64,000 bases of DNA, taken from assembly GCF_003590875.1 (NCBI RefSeq), contig NZ_QYUN01000003.1, positions 310,001-374,000 on the forward strand, in the 5' to 3' direction. Position 1 is the first letter of the stretch. Each line of letters begins with the position of its first letter. The stretch is from Noviherbaspirillum cavernae. GTDB taxonomy: Bacteria > Pseudomonadota > Gammaproteobacteria > Burkholderiales > Burkholderiaceae_D. The notes beneath the pieces were generated by a model. That model was not told the DNA's origin. It saw only the letters and a program-made list of their open reading frames with translations, and made no database searches. Both the position numbers and the translations under genes were made by a program. Shown in pieces: positions 8,511-16,752 of the stretch.

Positions 8511-9494
8511 TTATTGGTTCGCATGGGTGGCCCCGCCTTTTACCGGAATCAGCCGGGCGCGCAGGGCCTTGAGCGCATCGATGTCGGGCAGCGCGGAATC
8601 CACATCTTTGGTCAAGGGCTGAACCTCGCCCGGCATGCCGAACATGGAGGTGATCGCCTGCGCCTGGCCGCTGGTCAGGATCAGCAGTTCGATGCGGCGA
8701 TTGACAGCCGCCGCCGGTTGCTTGTCATCGAGCGGCGCGCGATCCGCCATGCCGACCACCTGCAGGATGCCGTCGCCCGCCATGCCGCCCGCGAGCAGCT
8801 GGGCGCGCGCGGACATCGCACGATTGCTCGACAGCGTCCAGTTCGAGAAGGCCGCATGCCCCCCATCCGCATACTGCAGCGAATCGGTGTGCCCGACGAT
8901 CAGCATCTGGTTTTCCATCTGCGCGAACAGCGGCCCCATCTTGCGCAGCAGCGCCTTGAAGCGATCGGTGGGAACGGAACTGCCGCGCACATACATCCCT
9001 TGTTTCTCCGTGTCGTGCAGCATCACGCGCAAGCCATACGGTGTGACGATGGTCTGCAGATTGCTTGCCAGCCCGCCTTCGGACGACAGGTTTTCCAGCA
9101 CGCGCGACAGGGTTTCCAGATCGTCTTTCGATTCATAGCGGGTCTTCGCCGCAGGCGCGCCCGATGACGGGCCGGCAGGTCCGGTTTCGCCCCGACCGGG
9201 CATGAGTGCGCGTTCGATCATGCTGCCGCGCGGCCCGCCGATCGTCTCGGGCATGATGCTGCTTCCTTCAGCCACTTTGCTGTTGCCGCCGCCGTTATTC
9301 ATCTCTTCCTGAATGGATTCCTTTTCGCGCGCAGCCATCACCCACAGCACCAGGAACAGGCACATGAGCGCCAGGCAAAAATCGGCGAACGCGACTTTCC
9401 ATGCACCGCCGTGGCCGTCGTCATCGTGCTTGCGCGCGGCGCGCTTGATGACGGCTTCCTGGTGTTTGTCATGCTTGTCAAGCTTGTTTAGCAC
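8511..9494 (-). CDS. motB: Flagellar stator protein MotB (LafU type)
   Basis: MotB anchors the stator to peptidoglycan and carries the ion-path aspartate. From GTG 9494 (ribosome site AGGAG about 9 bases upstream) the protein has 327 residues. It shows a basic cytoplasmic start, HGGAWKVAFADFCLALMCLFLVLW with the key Asp near residue 38 in the single membrane helix, and a C-terminal OmpA/MotB domain (VGHTDSLQY, SNWTLSSNRAMSARAQLL, NRRIELLIL). It overlaps motA by 17 bases. No ATG exists between the upstream frame and the membrane helix, which favours the GTG. Confidence 0.94.
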   Translation of the reverse strand: MLNKLDKHDKHQEAVIKRAARKHDDDGHGGAWKVAFADFCLALMCLFLVLWVMAAREKESIQEEMNNGGGNSKVAEGSSIMPETIGGPRGSMIERALMPGRGETGPAGPSSGAPAAKTRYESKDDLETLSRVLENLSSEGGLASNLQTIVTPYGLRVMLHDTEKQGMYVRGSSVPTDRFKALLRKMGPLFAQMENQMLIVGHTDSLQYADGGHAAFSNWTLSSNRAMSARAQLLAGGMAGDGILQVVGMADRAPLDDKQPAAAVNRRIELLILTSGQAQAITSMFGMPGEVQPLTKDVDSALPDIDALKALRARLIPVKGGATHANQ

Positions 9495-10401
9495 GTGGCC
9501 TGTCTCCTGCCCTGCGTTGCGGCGTTGCGTCGACTTCTTCGCGGTTTTCCAGGGCGTTGATCCAGCCTTCCAGTTTCGCAAAGCTCGGTTTGATGTTGAG
9601 CTGCACCAGTCGCCGTCCGGCATCGATCGCGAGCAGCGCCGGCTTGCCCGATACATGCGTGACCAGCACGACCTTGACGCATTCCAGCGTGGAGACTTCC
9701 TCGCTCACCAGCTGCTTCATCATGTTGCTGATCGGGTCCAGCACGCCGTAGCAGAAGAAGATGCCGATGAAGGTGCCGACCATCGCGGCTGCAACCTTCT
9801 CGGAAATCTCCGCAGCGCTGGCGCCATCGCCGACGGTGTTCATCGCCATCACGATGCCGAGCACCGCCGCCAGAATGCCGAAGCCCGGCATCGCCTCGGC
9901 GATCTTGTGCAGCGACTTGGACGGCTGGCACAGCTCGTCGTGAATGGCTTCCAGTTCCTGCTCCAGCACGCCTTCCAGTTCATGTCCGTTGATCTTGCCC
10001 ATCGCCATCAGGCGGAAATTGTCGACGATGAAGGCAAGCAACTTGGGTTGTTCGAGAATCAGCGGATAACGCTGGAACATGGGGCTTTGCCGTGGCGCTT
10101 CGACGTGCGCATCCAGCGCCTTGAGTCCGCCGGCGGCGGTCTGCAACAGCTCGTACATGAGCAGCAGCAGCTGGCGCTGGAACTCCGAGTCCCGCTTGCG
10201 CATCATGATGATCTGCCGGAACTGCACCAGCATCTCGCCGAGTACGTGGCGCGGATTGCCCAGCACGAGGGCGCCGAGCGCGGCACCAGCGATGATGAGC
10301 AGCTCCACCGGCTCCCAGATGGCGTGCATGGCGCCGCCGCCGATCATGAAGCCGCCGAAGACGCATCCGAGGACGATGGCGATACCGACTAGTTGCTGCA
10401 T
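9478..10401 (-). CDS. motA: Flagellar stator protein MotA (LafT type)
   Basis: MotA forms the stator ring that conducts ions and pushes on FliG. The 307-residue protein has four membrane helices (about 5-22, 33-50, 168-190, 200-220). The cytoplasmic loop carries ALDAHVEAP and the torque-charged region around MFQRYPLIL. The helix-3/4 block PGFGILAAVLGIVMAMNTVG is the family signature. Dedicated stator genes inside a flagellar operon are typical of lateral systems. Whether protons or sodium are used cannot be told from the sequence alone. Confidence 0.95.
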   Translation of the reverse strand: MQQLVGIAIVLGCVFGGFMIGGGAMHAIWEPVELLIIAGAALGALVLGNPRHVLGEMLVQFRQIIMMRKRDSEFQRQLLLLMYELLQTAAGGLKALDAHVEAPRQSPMFQRYPLILEQPKLLAFIVDNFRLMAMGKINGHELEGVLEQELEAIHDELCQPSKSLHKIAEAMPGFGILAAVLGIVMAMNTVGDGASAAEISEKVAAAMVGTFIGIFFCYGVLDPISNMMKQLVSEEVSTLECVKVVLVTHVSGKPALLAIDAGRRLVQLNIKPSFAKLEGWINALENREEVDATPQRRAGDRPRAKQA

Positions 10402-10438
10402 TTTTCTACCCTTGCGACTCGTTGTGACTTGTAATGAT

Positions 10439-11167
10439 TCATGCGCTCTTCAGGAAGCTTTTCATCTTCCGCAAAGCGCCCTTGTTCAGTTGGCAAACGC
10501 GTGCGTCCGTCAGGTCCAGCACCGCGGCAATTTCCTTGTAGCTGAGTTCGAACTCGTAATACATCTGCACCACGCGCTGCTCCCGTTCGTCCAGTTGCAT
10601 CAGCGCCTGCTCCAGCGTGCGCCGCAGCATCAGCTGGTCCTCGGGGTTCGGCGTATCGGCGAACCTGCCTTCCATTTCCTGCACCAGCTCGTCGAAGCTG
10701 GCAAGCTGCTCCGCGTTCTCGTCCAGCTGATATGCCTGATAGGTCTCGGCAGTAATGCCCAGCGCCTGCGTGATCTCGGCCTCGCCCGGCTCGCGGCCAA
10801 GACGGCGGGTCAGTGCGCGCACGCTGTCGCGCAGCTTGTGGCTCTGCTGGCGCACCTCGCGCGGACGCCAGTCCTGCCGCCGCAGCTCATCGAGAATCGC
10901 GCCGCGGATGCGCATCGAAGCGAAGCCGCCGAAGCTCTCGTCCGGCGTGCCGTATCGCCGCAGCGCTTCCAGCAATCCCATCAATCCGATCTGTTCCATG
11001 TCCTCGCGATCGATCGCGCCGCCCACCTGCGAATTGAGCTGATACACGATGCGCTTGACCAGCGGCGCATACGCCAGCAGATGCGCCTGCTCGTCCGCGA
11101 CGCAGCCTGCCGTCGCTGCCGACCGCACCTCTGCGTACTCCATCGCGTTTTGCACGAGCATCTCCAT
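10439..11167 (-). CDS. fliA: Flagellar sigma factor FliA (sigma-28, LafS type)
   Basis: FliA directs transcription of late flagellar genes. Region 2 (LLAYAPLVKRIVYQL, DLx-like MEQIGLMGLLEALRRY, FASMRIRGAILDELRRQDWRPR) is followed by region 3 and a region 4 helix-turn-helix ending ELSYKEIAAVLDLTDARVCQLNKGALRKMK. From ATG 11167 it has 242 residues, the normal size. A TTG four codons upstream overlaps the fliL stop and is a possible alternative start. It should be regulated by FlgM encoded at 8141-8443. Confidence 0.95.
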   Translation of the reverse strand: MEMLVQNAMEYAEVRSAATAGCVADEQAHLLAYAPLVKRIVYQLNSQVGGAIDREDMEQIGLMGLLEALRRYGTPDESFGGFASMRIRGAILDELRRQDWRPREVRQQSHKLRDSVRALTRRLGREPGEAEITQALGITAETYQAYQLDENAEQLASFDELVQEMEGRFADTPNPEDQLMLRRTLEQALMQLDEREQRVVQMYYEFELSYKEIAAVLDLTDARVCQLNKGALRKMKSFLKSA

Positions 11168-11171
11168 GCAT

Positions 11172-11630
11172 TCACTCAATGATCAGCTTGCCGATCATGA
11201 CTTCGGAAAATGGCTTGCTCTGGCGGTCGCGTGCATAACGATCGACCAGGGCGCGGTCGATTTCGACCGCAAGCTGGGTGACCGTCATCGCTTCTGCCTT
11301 CTCCAGCGAGTAGTTGGACAAGGCTTTCACCGCCTCGCTGCGCAGCATGGGAAGGTGCGACTTGGTGAGCTTTTCCTTGTCCTCCGTCGTCTTGAACACG
11401 AGTTCGGCGGCAAGGTAATGCGGCGTGGTTTCGCCGGCGCTACGCCGCAGCATGACGATCACCTTGTCGAGGCTGACGTATTTGTGGACGCGCGTATCGA
11501 TGGCCGGCTTGTCCGCGGCCTTGCCGGCCGGGCTGGGGCTCATGCCCCACCATGTCGCGGCGGCCCCGGCGGCAGCGGCGATACCGATGATCAGGACAAA
11601 TGCCAGTACGAGTTTGAGATTGTTCTTCAT
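11172..11630 (-). CDS. fliL: Flagellar basal-body protein FliL (LafF)
   Basis: FliL is an inner-membrane protein around the stator and supports motor torque. The protein (152 residues from ATG 11630) has one N-terminal membrane helix (LKLVLAFVLIIGIAAAAGAAATWW) and a periplasmic domain with YLAAELVFKTTEDKEKL and a long helix ending SEVMIGKLIIE. This matches FliL in layout and position between fliK and fliA. A TTG at 11645 gives five more residues and would overlap fliK; the ATG was chosen. Confidence 0.85.
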   Translation of the reverse strand: MKNNLKLVLAFVLIIGIAAAAGAAATWWGMSPSPAGKAADKPAIDTRVHKYVSLDKVIVMLRRSAGETTPHYLAAELVFKTTEDKEKLTKSHLPMLRSEAVKALSNYSLEKAEAMTVTQLAVEIDRALVDRYARDRQSKPFSEVMIGKLIIE

Positions 11631-11637
11631 GTTCGGA

Positions 11638-12828
11638 TCACTCAAGGTCTTTCAGAAAAGCGTAGGCAGAGGCCTCCTGATCGGCGTCGGCCAGGGCGCG
11701 GCCCGGCGTCTTGTCTTCCTGCCCGGGATTGCCCTGCCGCTGACGGCCTGCACTTTCCGCATCGCCCTGGCGCGGCGAGGCCGAGACCACCACCGCGACA
11801 TCGTTGTACTGGCGCTGCACCAGATCCTGACGCAGACCGTCGCCGATGCCGTGCAGCTGGCGCAGCACCTCGCCATTGGACGCGCTCATGTGGACCTGCA
11901 ATGCGCCAGCCTCATGACGGATCGAAATCTCGATGCGGCCCAGCATGGGCGGATCGAGACGGATCACGGCGTGTTCGCTGTTGCGGCCGAGTTGCACCTG
12001 CAGTCGTTCGCCCAGCGCTTCCCTGAGCGGCTGCTGCCATTGGGCCGGCGCGCCTGCCAGTTTGAGCGTGTCTGCGGATGCGCCGTTTGCAGCGCTCGCC
12101 GTGGCGGCGACGGTGTTGAAAGTCGGTGCGAAGTCCGCCGAGCCGCCGACATTGCCGCGCGGGACGGCAGCAGATGCGGCATCGGCTTCGCGCACGTTCG
12201 CCAGACGCGACGCGTCATGCAGCGGCGTTGCCGGATTGGCGTTGGCGCTCGCGGCGAGAGTGGCGACGCGGTGCAGTTGCATGTTCACGCTGGCGGTGCT
12301 GTCTGACAGCATGGCCGTTATCGGCGTCATCTGCGCTGCGCCCTGTTCCGCTGGCGTCGCCTGCGCACCGGGGTTCGTTGCGAGGATCGCGGCTTGCGGC
12401 ATTTGCGCTTTCAGCGCAGGATCGGCGTCCGGCAGCATCGCCACGCCTTCCGTGGAGAACTGCACCATGGCGGCTGCAGTCGTTCCGTTCTGTATTGCGG
12501 GATCGCTGGCAGCCATTGCCAGTGCGGGCATGTCGAGCACGAGCGGCATCGCCGCATCTGTCAGTGCCGCTTCATCCTGTGTCTCGCCATGTGCAGTCGC
12601 AGGTGTATCACCTCCTTCCGCATGCATGGCATCGTCGCGCTCGAGACTGTGCAAGTCGGCATCCTTGCGCAACATCCTGAACAGCTGCGGAAACCGCCCG
12701 ACATCCCTTGCAGCCGTGCCAGCATTCTCAGCGACCGTCTGCGGCGCTGGCGCCGGCTCCGTCGCTGACTCCTTGGCCGATGCCTGGCGCGCGCGCGGCG
12801 CAAGCATTGTCGATAACGAGTTGCTCAT
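11638..12828 (-). CDS. fliK: Hook-length control protein FliK (LafE)
   Basis: FliK measures the hook and switches the export gate to filament substrates through FlhB. The 396-residue protein has a long low-complexity Ala/Thr/Met-rich part (the ruler, about 1-260) and a C-terminal hook-length domain (about 270-350): LREALGERLQVQLGRNSEHAVIRLDPPMLGRIEISI, with the L-x-P-x-x-L-G-x-I-x-I motif. The start ATG overlaps the fliT stop as ATGA. A second FliK-like gene lies in the flagellin array (29464-30459). Confidence 0.9.
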   Translation of the reverse strand: MSNSLSTMLAPRARQASAKESATEPAPAPQTVAENAGTAARDVGRFPQLFRMLRKDADLHSLERDDAMHAEGGDTPATAHGETQDEAALTDAAMPLVLDMPALAMAASDPAIQNGTTAAAMVQFSTEGVAMLPDADPALKAQMPQAAILATNPGAQATPAEQGAAQMTPITAMLSDSTASVNMQLHRVATLAASANANPATPLHDASRLANVREADAASAAVPRGNVGGSADFAPTFNTVAATASAANGASADTLKLAGAPAQWQQPLREALGERLQVQLGRNSEHAVIRLDPPMLGRIEISIRHEAGALQVHMSASNGEVLRQLHGIGDGLRQDLVQRQYNDVAVVVSASPRQGDAESAGRQRQGNPGQEDKTPGRALADADQEASAYAFLKDLE

Positions 12829-13145
12829 GTTCTGCCCTCTTCCAAATTGCTGCTCAACGCGTATGCGATCCAGCCTTCCTTGTGTTCCTGCATGTCACCC
12901 AGATGCTTGCCCACCCTCACCAGTTCGCGCGCGCAGTGTTCCTGCGCCTGTTGATGCGCGACGCGCAGCTTTTCCAGAGCGGCGCGCTCGTCTGGCGTCC
13001 ATTCGCCTTGCGCTGCCAGCACAGGCAAGGCCGCAGCCAATTCACGATCGGCGGCGGCCGTGGCCTGCCAGTCGCCGGCGTCGGCTGCGGCGTGCAGGCG
13101 GTGCGTCAGCTTGCTCATGTGCGCCAGCTGCTTTTGCTTACTCAT
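12825..13145 (-). CDS. fliT: FliT-like flagellar export chaperone (LafD)
   Basis: This small helical protein (106 residues, MSKQKQLAHMSKLTHRLHAA) lies between fliS and fliK, exactly where lafD/fliT lies in lateral systems. FliT binds FliD and delivers it to the export gate. Sequence conservation of FliT is weak, so the call rests on size, helical Leu/Ala/Glu-rich composition and position. The start overlaps the fliS stop (ATGAGTAA). Confidence 0.72.
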   Translation of the reverse strand: MSKQKQLAHMSKLTHRLHAAADAGDWQATAAADRELAAALPVLAAQGEWTPDERAALEKLRVAHQQAQEHCARELVRVGKHLGDMQEHKEGWIAYALSSNLEEGRT

Positions 13146-13524
13146 ACTTCGCCTGCACGCCCAGCCAGCCCTGCCTGATCGTGTTGAGCAGTCCGGTGAC
13201 TTCGTCCACGATCGTCGTGTCGAGTTGGACGCCGGCGGTGTAGAGCCGCCACGAGCAGTAGTCGTACAGCCGTCCGAGATTGGTGACGACCTCGCCGCCC
13301 GACTCGACATCGAGCGAACTGGACAGGCCGTTCAGTATCTCGACGCATTTATCCAGGCTGATCGCCTTCTGCTCGTAGCGTTTGGCGGCGATGTGCGCGC
13401 GGGCGCGCGCCAGCTCTTCCAGCAGGCCGTCCATCAGGATCAGCACCAGTTGCACCGGTGACGCACGGGCGGTCTGCGAGTCGAGATTGACCGCGTGGTA
13501 AGAGCTGTAGGCGTCGTGGTTCAA
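13138..13524 (-). CDS. fliS: Flagellin export chaperone FliS (LafC)
   Basis: FliS binds the C-terminus of flagellin and prevents early polymerisation. The 128-residue protein matches the family: YSSYHAVNLDSQTARASPVQLVLILMDGLLEELARARAHI, and the C-terminal helices with SSSLDVESGGEVVTNLGRLYDYC. No ATG precedes the conserved start; translation must begin at TTG 13524 or another non-ATG codon, with GAGA as a weak ribosome site. It follows fliD by 17 bases. Confidence 0.93.
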   Translation of the reverse strand: MNHDAYSSYHAVNLDSQTARASPVQLVLILMDGLLEELARARAHIAAKRYEQKAISLDKCVEILNGLSSSLDVESGGEVVTNLGRLYDYCSWRLYTAGVQLDTTIVDEVTGLLNTIRQGWLGVQAKYE

Positions 13525-13541
13525 GATCGTTTTCTCATGGG

Positions 13542-14912
13542 TTAACTGTTGTCATTGCTGAAGAGCGCATCGAACATGCTGGAGGTCTGGCTCAGTTGCG
13601 ACTGCAGGGTTTGCAGCTGCGTGTACTGGATCAGGTAACGCTCGTAGGCGCTGTTGTACTGATTGTCCAGCGTCGCCTGCCGCTCGGTGAACGAGTCCTG
13701 GAGCTTTGTCACCGCCGTCTTGCGCTGCGCGATCTGTCCGGTGGCGCTGTTGGTCCACAGGTTGAGATAGGTATCGAGGTCGCCCAGCACGCCGCTCTTG
13801 GTGGTGCCGCTGCTGCCGAACACCTGGGTCAGGCCGTCCGGATTGGTCGCCAGCTTTGCCTTCAGCTTGGTCTGGTCCAGCGACAGGCTGCCGTCGCGGT
13901 TTGCAATGACGCCGTAGTTCGCCAGAGTCAGGCCGCCGACGCTCTCGCGGATGGTGCTGACCAGGCGGCTGCGCAGCGCGCGCACGCCCGAGTCGTTGGC
14001 GAAGGCGGCAGCGGCCACGCCGTTCTGCGCATCGCCGCCGTTCGTCAGGCTGTCCAGCACTTCCTCGAGCTTGTTGTAGGCATCGACAAAGGACTGCACG
14101 TTGGCTGCGGTGGCGTTGTCGTCGCTGGCGACGGTCAGCGTGACCGGCGCTTCGCCGGTCGCCATCGCCTTGGTGAATGTCATGCTGACGCCGTCGATGG
14201 CGGTAAAGGTATTGGAAGACTGCTGCAGTTTCACGCCGGTGGTCTGCGCGCCCAGCCAGACGATGGCATCCTTCGCCGCGACCAGCTCGCTACCGTTCGA
14301 CAGTGCAGTCTTCAGCGCGCCGGCCGCCACGCCGGTGGTGTCCAGCGAAATGGTGTTGGCAGCGCCAGCCGTGTTGGAGGTGAGCACGAGCTGCGATGCG
14401 CCGCCGACGGTCACGAAGGATGCGGTCACGAGCGAGTTGTTGTTCGGCGCGCCGTTGATGGCAGCCGCGATCTCTTTTGCCGACAGGTTGCCATCGCTGT
14501 CCGTGTCGGCCGCTTTCAGATCGACATTGAAGCTGAGGCTGCCCAGCTTCACGCTCATGGAATCAGTGGCGGAAACCGGCAGGCTGGTCAGGCCGCCATA
14601 GGTGACCTGGTTGGCGCTGGCGAGCTGCTCCACGAAAAAGGAATAGCTGCCGGCCGTTGCCGATGCGGATGCCGTCGCGCTGCCGACAGCCGTGTTGCTG
14701 AAGACGGCGGAGGTGGCGAGCGGGGTTTTCTTGCTCGACAGCGCGTTGATTGCGCTGTCAAAAGCGGTCAGGGCCGACTGCAGCCTGGTCAATGCGGTCG
14801 AGGTGCTCTGCGCCGCCTTGGATTGGGTGTCCAGCAGCGTTTGCCTGCCGGATGTGTAAGCCTCGGCCAACGCGGTGGCGGTTGTAACGGGATCGTAATT
14901 GGTGATGTTCAT
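13542..14912 (-). CDS. fliD: Filament cap protein FliD (LafB) with EF-hand loop
   Basis: FliD caps the filament and promotes flagellin folding. The 456-residue protein has the FliD N- and C-terminal coiled-coil parts (ending AYERYLIQYTQLQTLQSQLSQTSSMFDALF). A FliD/FlgL-type repeat carries the AAAIN...SLVTASFV segment near residues 149-165. Immediately before AAAIN, residues 136-147 are DTDSDGNLSAKE, which satisfies the 12-residue EF-hand calcium loop D-x-D-x-D-G-x-x-x-x-x-E. Many FliD proteins have only a short turn here. The ATG has an AAGAGG ribosome site and follows a 30-codon ORF by 9 bases. Confidence 0.93.
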   Translation of the reverse strand: MNITNYDPVTTATALAEAYTSGRQTLLDTQSKAAQSTSTALTRLQSALTAFDSAINALSSKKTPLATSAVFSNTAVGSATASASATAGSYSFFVEQLASANQVTYGGLTSLPVSATDSMSVKLGSLSFNVDLKAADTDSDGNLSAKEIAAAINGAPNNNSLVTASFVTVGGASQLVLTSNTAGAANTISLDTTGVAAGALKTALSNGSELVAAKDAIVWLGAQTTGVKLQQSSNTFTAIDGVSMTFTKAMATGEAPVTLTVASDDNATAANVQSFVDAYNKLEEVLDSLTNGGDAQNGVAAAAFANDSGVRALRSRLVSTIRESVGGLTLANYGVIANRDGSLSLDQTKLKAKLATNPDGLTQVFGSSGTTKSGVLGDLDTYLNLWTNSATGQIAQRKTAVTKLQDSFTERQATLDNQYNSAYERYLIQYTQLQTLQSQLSQTSSMFDALFSNDNS

Positions 14913-14921
14913 GTCGGCCTC

Positions 14922-15014
14922 TTATGAGAAGGAAATGGGAGTTCCCTTGTATAAGGCGACCGGATCCGCGCGAAACTGAAATGCCCCCTGGCCTTGCAAG
15001 ATCGTCAATGCCAT
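14922..15014 (-). CDS. Small ORF of 30 codons coupled to fliJ
   Basis: The frame starts at ATG 15014, which overlaps the fliJ stop as TGATG, and ends in TAA nine bases before fliD. It would encode a 30-residue peptide starting MALTILQGQGAFQF and ending YKGTPISFS, with no signal peptide or membrane helix. No family was recognised. The overlap is the arrangement seen between most gene pairs of this operon, which argues for translation. It could also be a decayed relic or a spacer that by chance keeps an ATG. Confidence 0.4.
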   Translation of the reverse strand: MALTILQGQGAFQFRADPVALYKGTPISFS

Positions 15015-15445
15015 CACTGCTGCTCCCTGTGCCACATCTGCGTGGCAAGTTCGTCCTGCCGCTTGCGTTCCGTTTTCTCTTGCGCGGACAAGACGCGTCG
15101 TTCCTGTTGCTCCAGCACCTTGCCGAGCACCTCCTGTTTGCACCATGCCGCGGCAAGCGCGCGTTGCGTCACGGCCATGTCGGCTTCATGCAGGCCCAGT
15201 TCGACCCGGTGCGCGTCGGCCATCTCCATCACCGACTGCTTGTAATTTCCGCAATTGAGCGAAAGCGCCAAGGGCAGCGCGCCACTCGCGCCACCCGCTG
15301 CGCACAGGCCTTCCATGCGCTGCAGATTGTTCAGATAACGCTGACGCACGGCGGTCTTGGCGGCGATATCGGCTTGCAGGCGGTCCACCTCGCGCGCGCG
15401 CAGCGTCACCAGGGTGGACAGGCTTTTCATCGAAGGCTGCGTCAT
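15014..15445 (-). CDS. fliJ: Flagellar export apparatus protein FliJ
   Basis: FliJ is the coiled-coil stalk of the FliI ATPase ring and activates the export gate. The 143-residue protein is a long antiparallel coiled coil rich in Glu, Arg, Gln and Ala (LVTLRAREVDRLQADIAAKTAVRQRYLNNL; VLEQQERRVLSAQEKTERKRQDELATQ). Size and position after fliI fit. Its ATG overlaps the fliI stop (ATGA). Conservation is low in this family, as usual. Confidence 0.85.
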   Translation of the reverse strand: MTQPSMKSLSTLVTLRAREVDRLQADIAAKTAVRQRYLNNLQRMEGLCAAGGASGALPLALSLNCGNYKQSVMEMADAHRVELGLHEADMAVTQRALAAAWCKQEVLGKVLEQQERRVLSAQEKTERKRQDELATQMWHREQQ

Positions 15446-16752
15446 GCCATCAACTCCTCAAGCTGGGAGATGCAGGGCGACAGCGGCGCGGCTTCGGTCG
15501 TGCCCTGACAGAGAAAGTCCTCGATGCGCGGATTCAGTTTGACGGCGCGATCCGTCTCGGCGTCCGCGCCCGGCACATACGCACCCAGCGGAATCAGGTC
15601 GCTCACGCCGGCATAGCGTGCTGCCGTGGCCTTGAGCGCATGCGCCGCATGCAGGTGCGGCTTGCTGACTACCTGCGCCATGCAGCGGCTGATGGAAGCA
15701 GCAATGTCGATCGCCGGATAATGGCCGCGCTCGGCCAGCTCGCGCGTCAGCACGATGTGGCCATCAAGAATGGCGCGCGCGGTATCGACCACCGGGTCCT
15801 GCTGATCGTCGCCTTCGGCCAGCACGGTATAGATGGCGCTCATGCTGCCCTGCTCGTTTTCGCCGTTGCCCGCGCTTTCCACCAGTTGTGGCAGCAGTGA
15901 AAATACCGAAGGCGGATAGCCTTTCGTGGCGGGTGGCTCGCCCAGCGCCAGCGCCACTTCACGGCGCGCCATCGCGTAGCGCGTCAGCGAATCGACCAGC
16001 AGCAGCACATCCTTGCCCTGATCGCGGAAATGCGCGGCGATCGAATGGCACAGCTCGGTCGCCATCAGTCGCATCAGCGGCGATTCGTCGGCCGGCGCGA
16101 TCACGACCACGCTCTTTTTCAAACCTTCCTTGCCCAGCGACAGTTCGACAAATTCGCGCACCTCGCGGCCACGCTCGCCGATCAGACCGACCACCACCAC
16201 ATCGACCACCGTCTGGCGCGTGATCAAGCCGAGCAGCACGCTCTTGCCCACGCCGCTGCCGGCCATCAGGCCGACGCGCTGGCCCTTGCCCAGCGTCAGC
16301 ATGCTGTTGATGGCGCGCACGCCGACATCGAGCGGTTCGGTCACGCGTTTTTTCTTCAGCGGATGCACCTTCGGCGGCTGCGGCTCCAGCACATGCTCGC
16401 CGCCCAGCCGTCCGAGATCGTCGATGGGCTCGCCCAGACCGTTGACCATGCGTCCCAGCCAGGACGGACCGATCGACAGATTCACCTTGTCCGCGCAGGG
16501 CAGAACGCGCGCACCTGTGGTCAGCCCGACGGCCTTCTTGAACGGCATCAGGAAAGACAGCTTGTCGCGGAAGCCGACGACCTGCGCATCCAGCCAGTCG
16601 CCGCTGATGGTTTCGATCTGGCAGCGTTGTCCTGTGTACAAGGGACAGCCGGCGCTTTCCAGCAGCAGCCCCGATGCGCCGACCAGCCTGCCGGTCGGCG
16701 TGGCGACCGGCACCGAACCGAATTCGAGCTTGCGCAGTGCCTCGCTGATCAT
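15442..16752 (-). CDS. fliI: Flagellar export ATPase FliI
   Basis: FliI is the F1-beta-like ATPase that powers and primes flagellar export. The 436-residue protein has the Walker A motif GSGVGKS near residues 165-171, preceded by GVRAINSMLTLGKGQRVGLMA, a Walker B strand VLLLVDSLTRYAMARREVALALGEPPATKGYPPSVF, and the FliI/YscN-type C-terminus. Length is standard. Start and stop overlap fliH and fliJ as ATGA, so fliH-fliI-fliJ is tightly coupled. Confidence 0.97.
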   Translation of the reverse strand: MISEALRKLEFGSVPVATPTGRLVGASGLLLESAGCPLYTGQRCQIETISGDWLDAQVVGFRDKLSFLMPFKKAVGLTTGARVLPCADKVNLSIGPSWLGRMVNGLGEPIDDLGRLGGEHVLEPQPPKVHPLKKKRVTEPLDVGVRAINSMLTLGKGQRVGLMAGSGVGKSVLLGLITRQTVVDVVVVGLIGERGREVREFVELSLGKEGLKKSVVVIAPADESPLMRLMATELCHSIAAHFRDQGKDVLLLVDSLTRYAMARREVALALGEPPATKGYPPSVFSLLPQLVESAGNGENEQGSMSAIYTVLAEGDDQQDPVVDTARAILDGHIVLTRELAERGHYPAIDIAASISRCMAQVVSKPHLHAAHALKATAARYAGVSDLIPLGAYVPGADAETDRAVKLNPRIEDFLCQGTTEAAPLSPCISQLEELMA

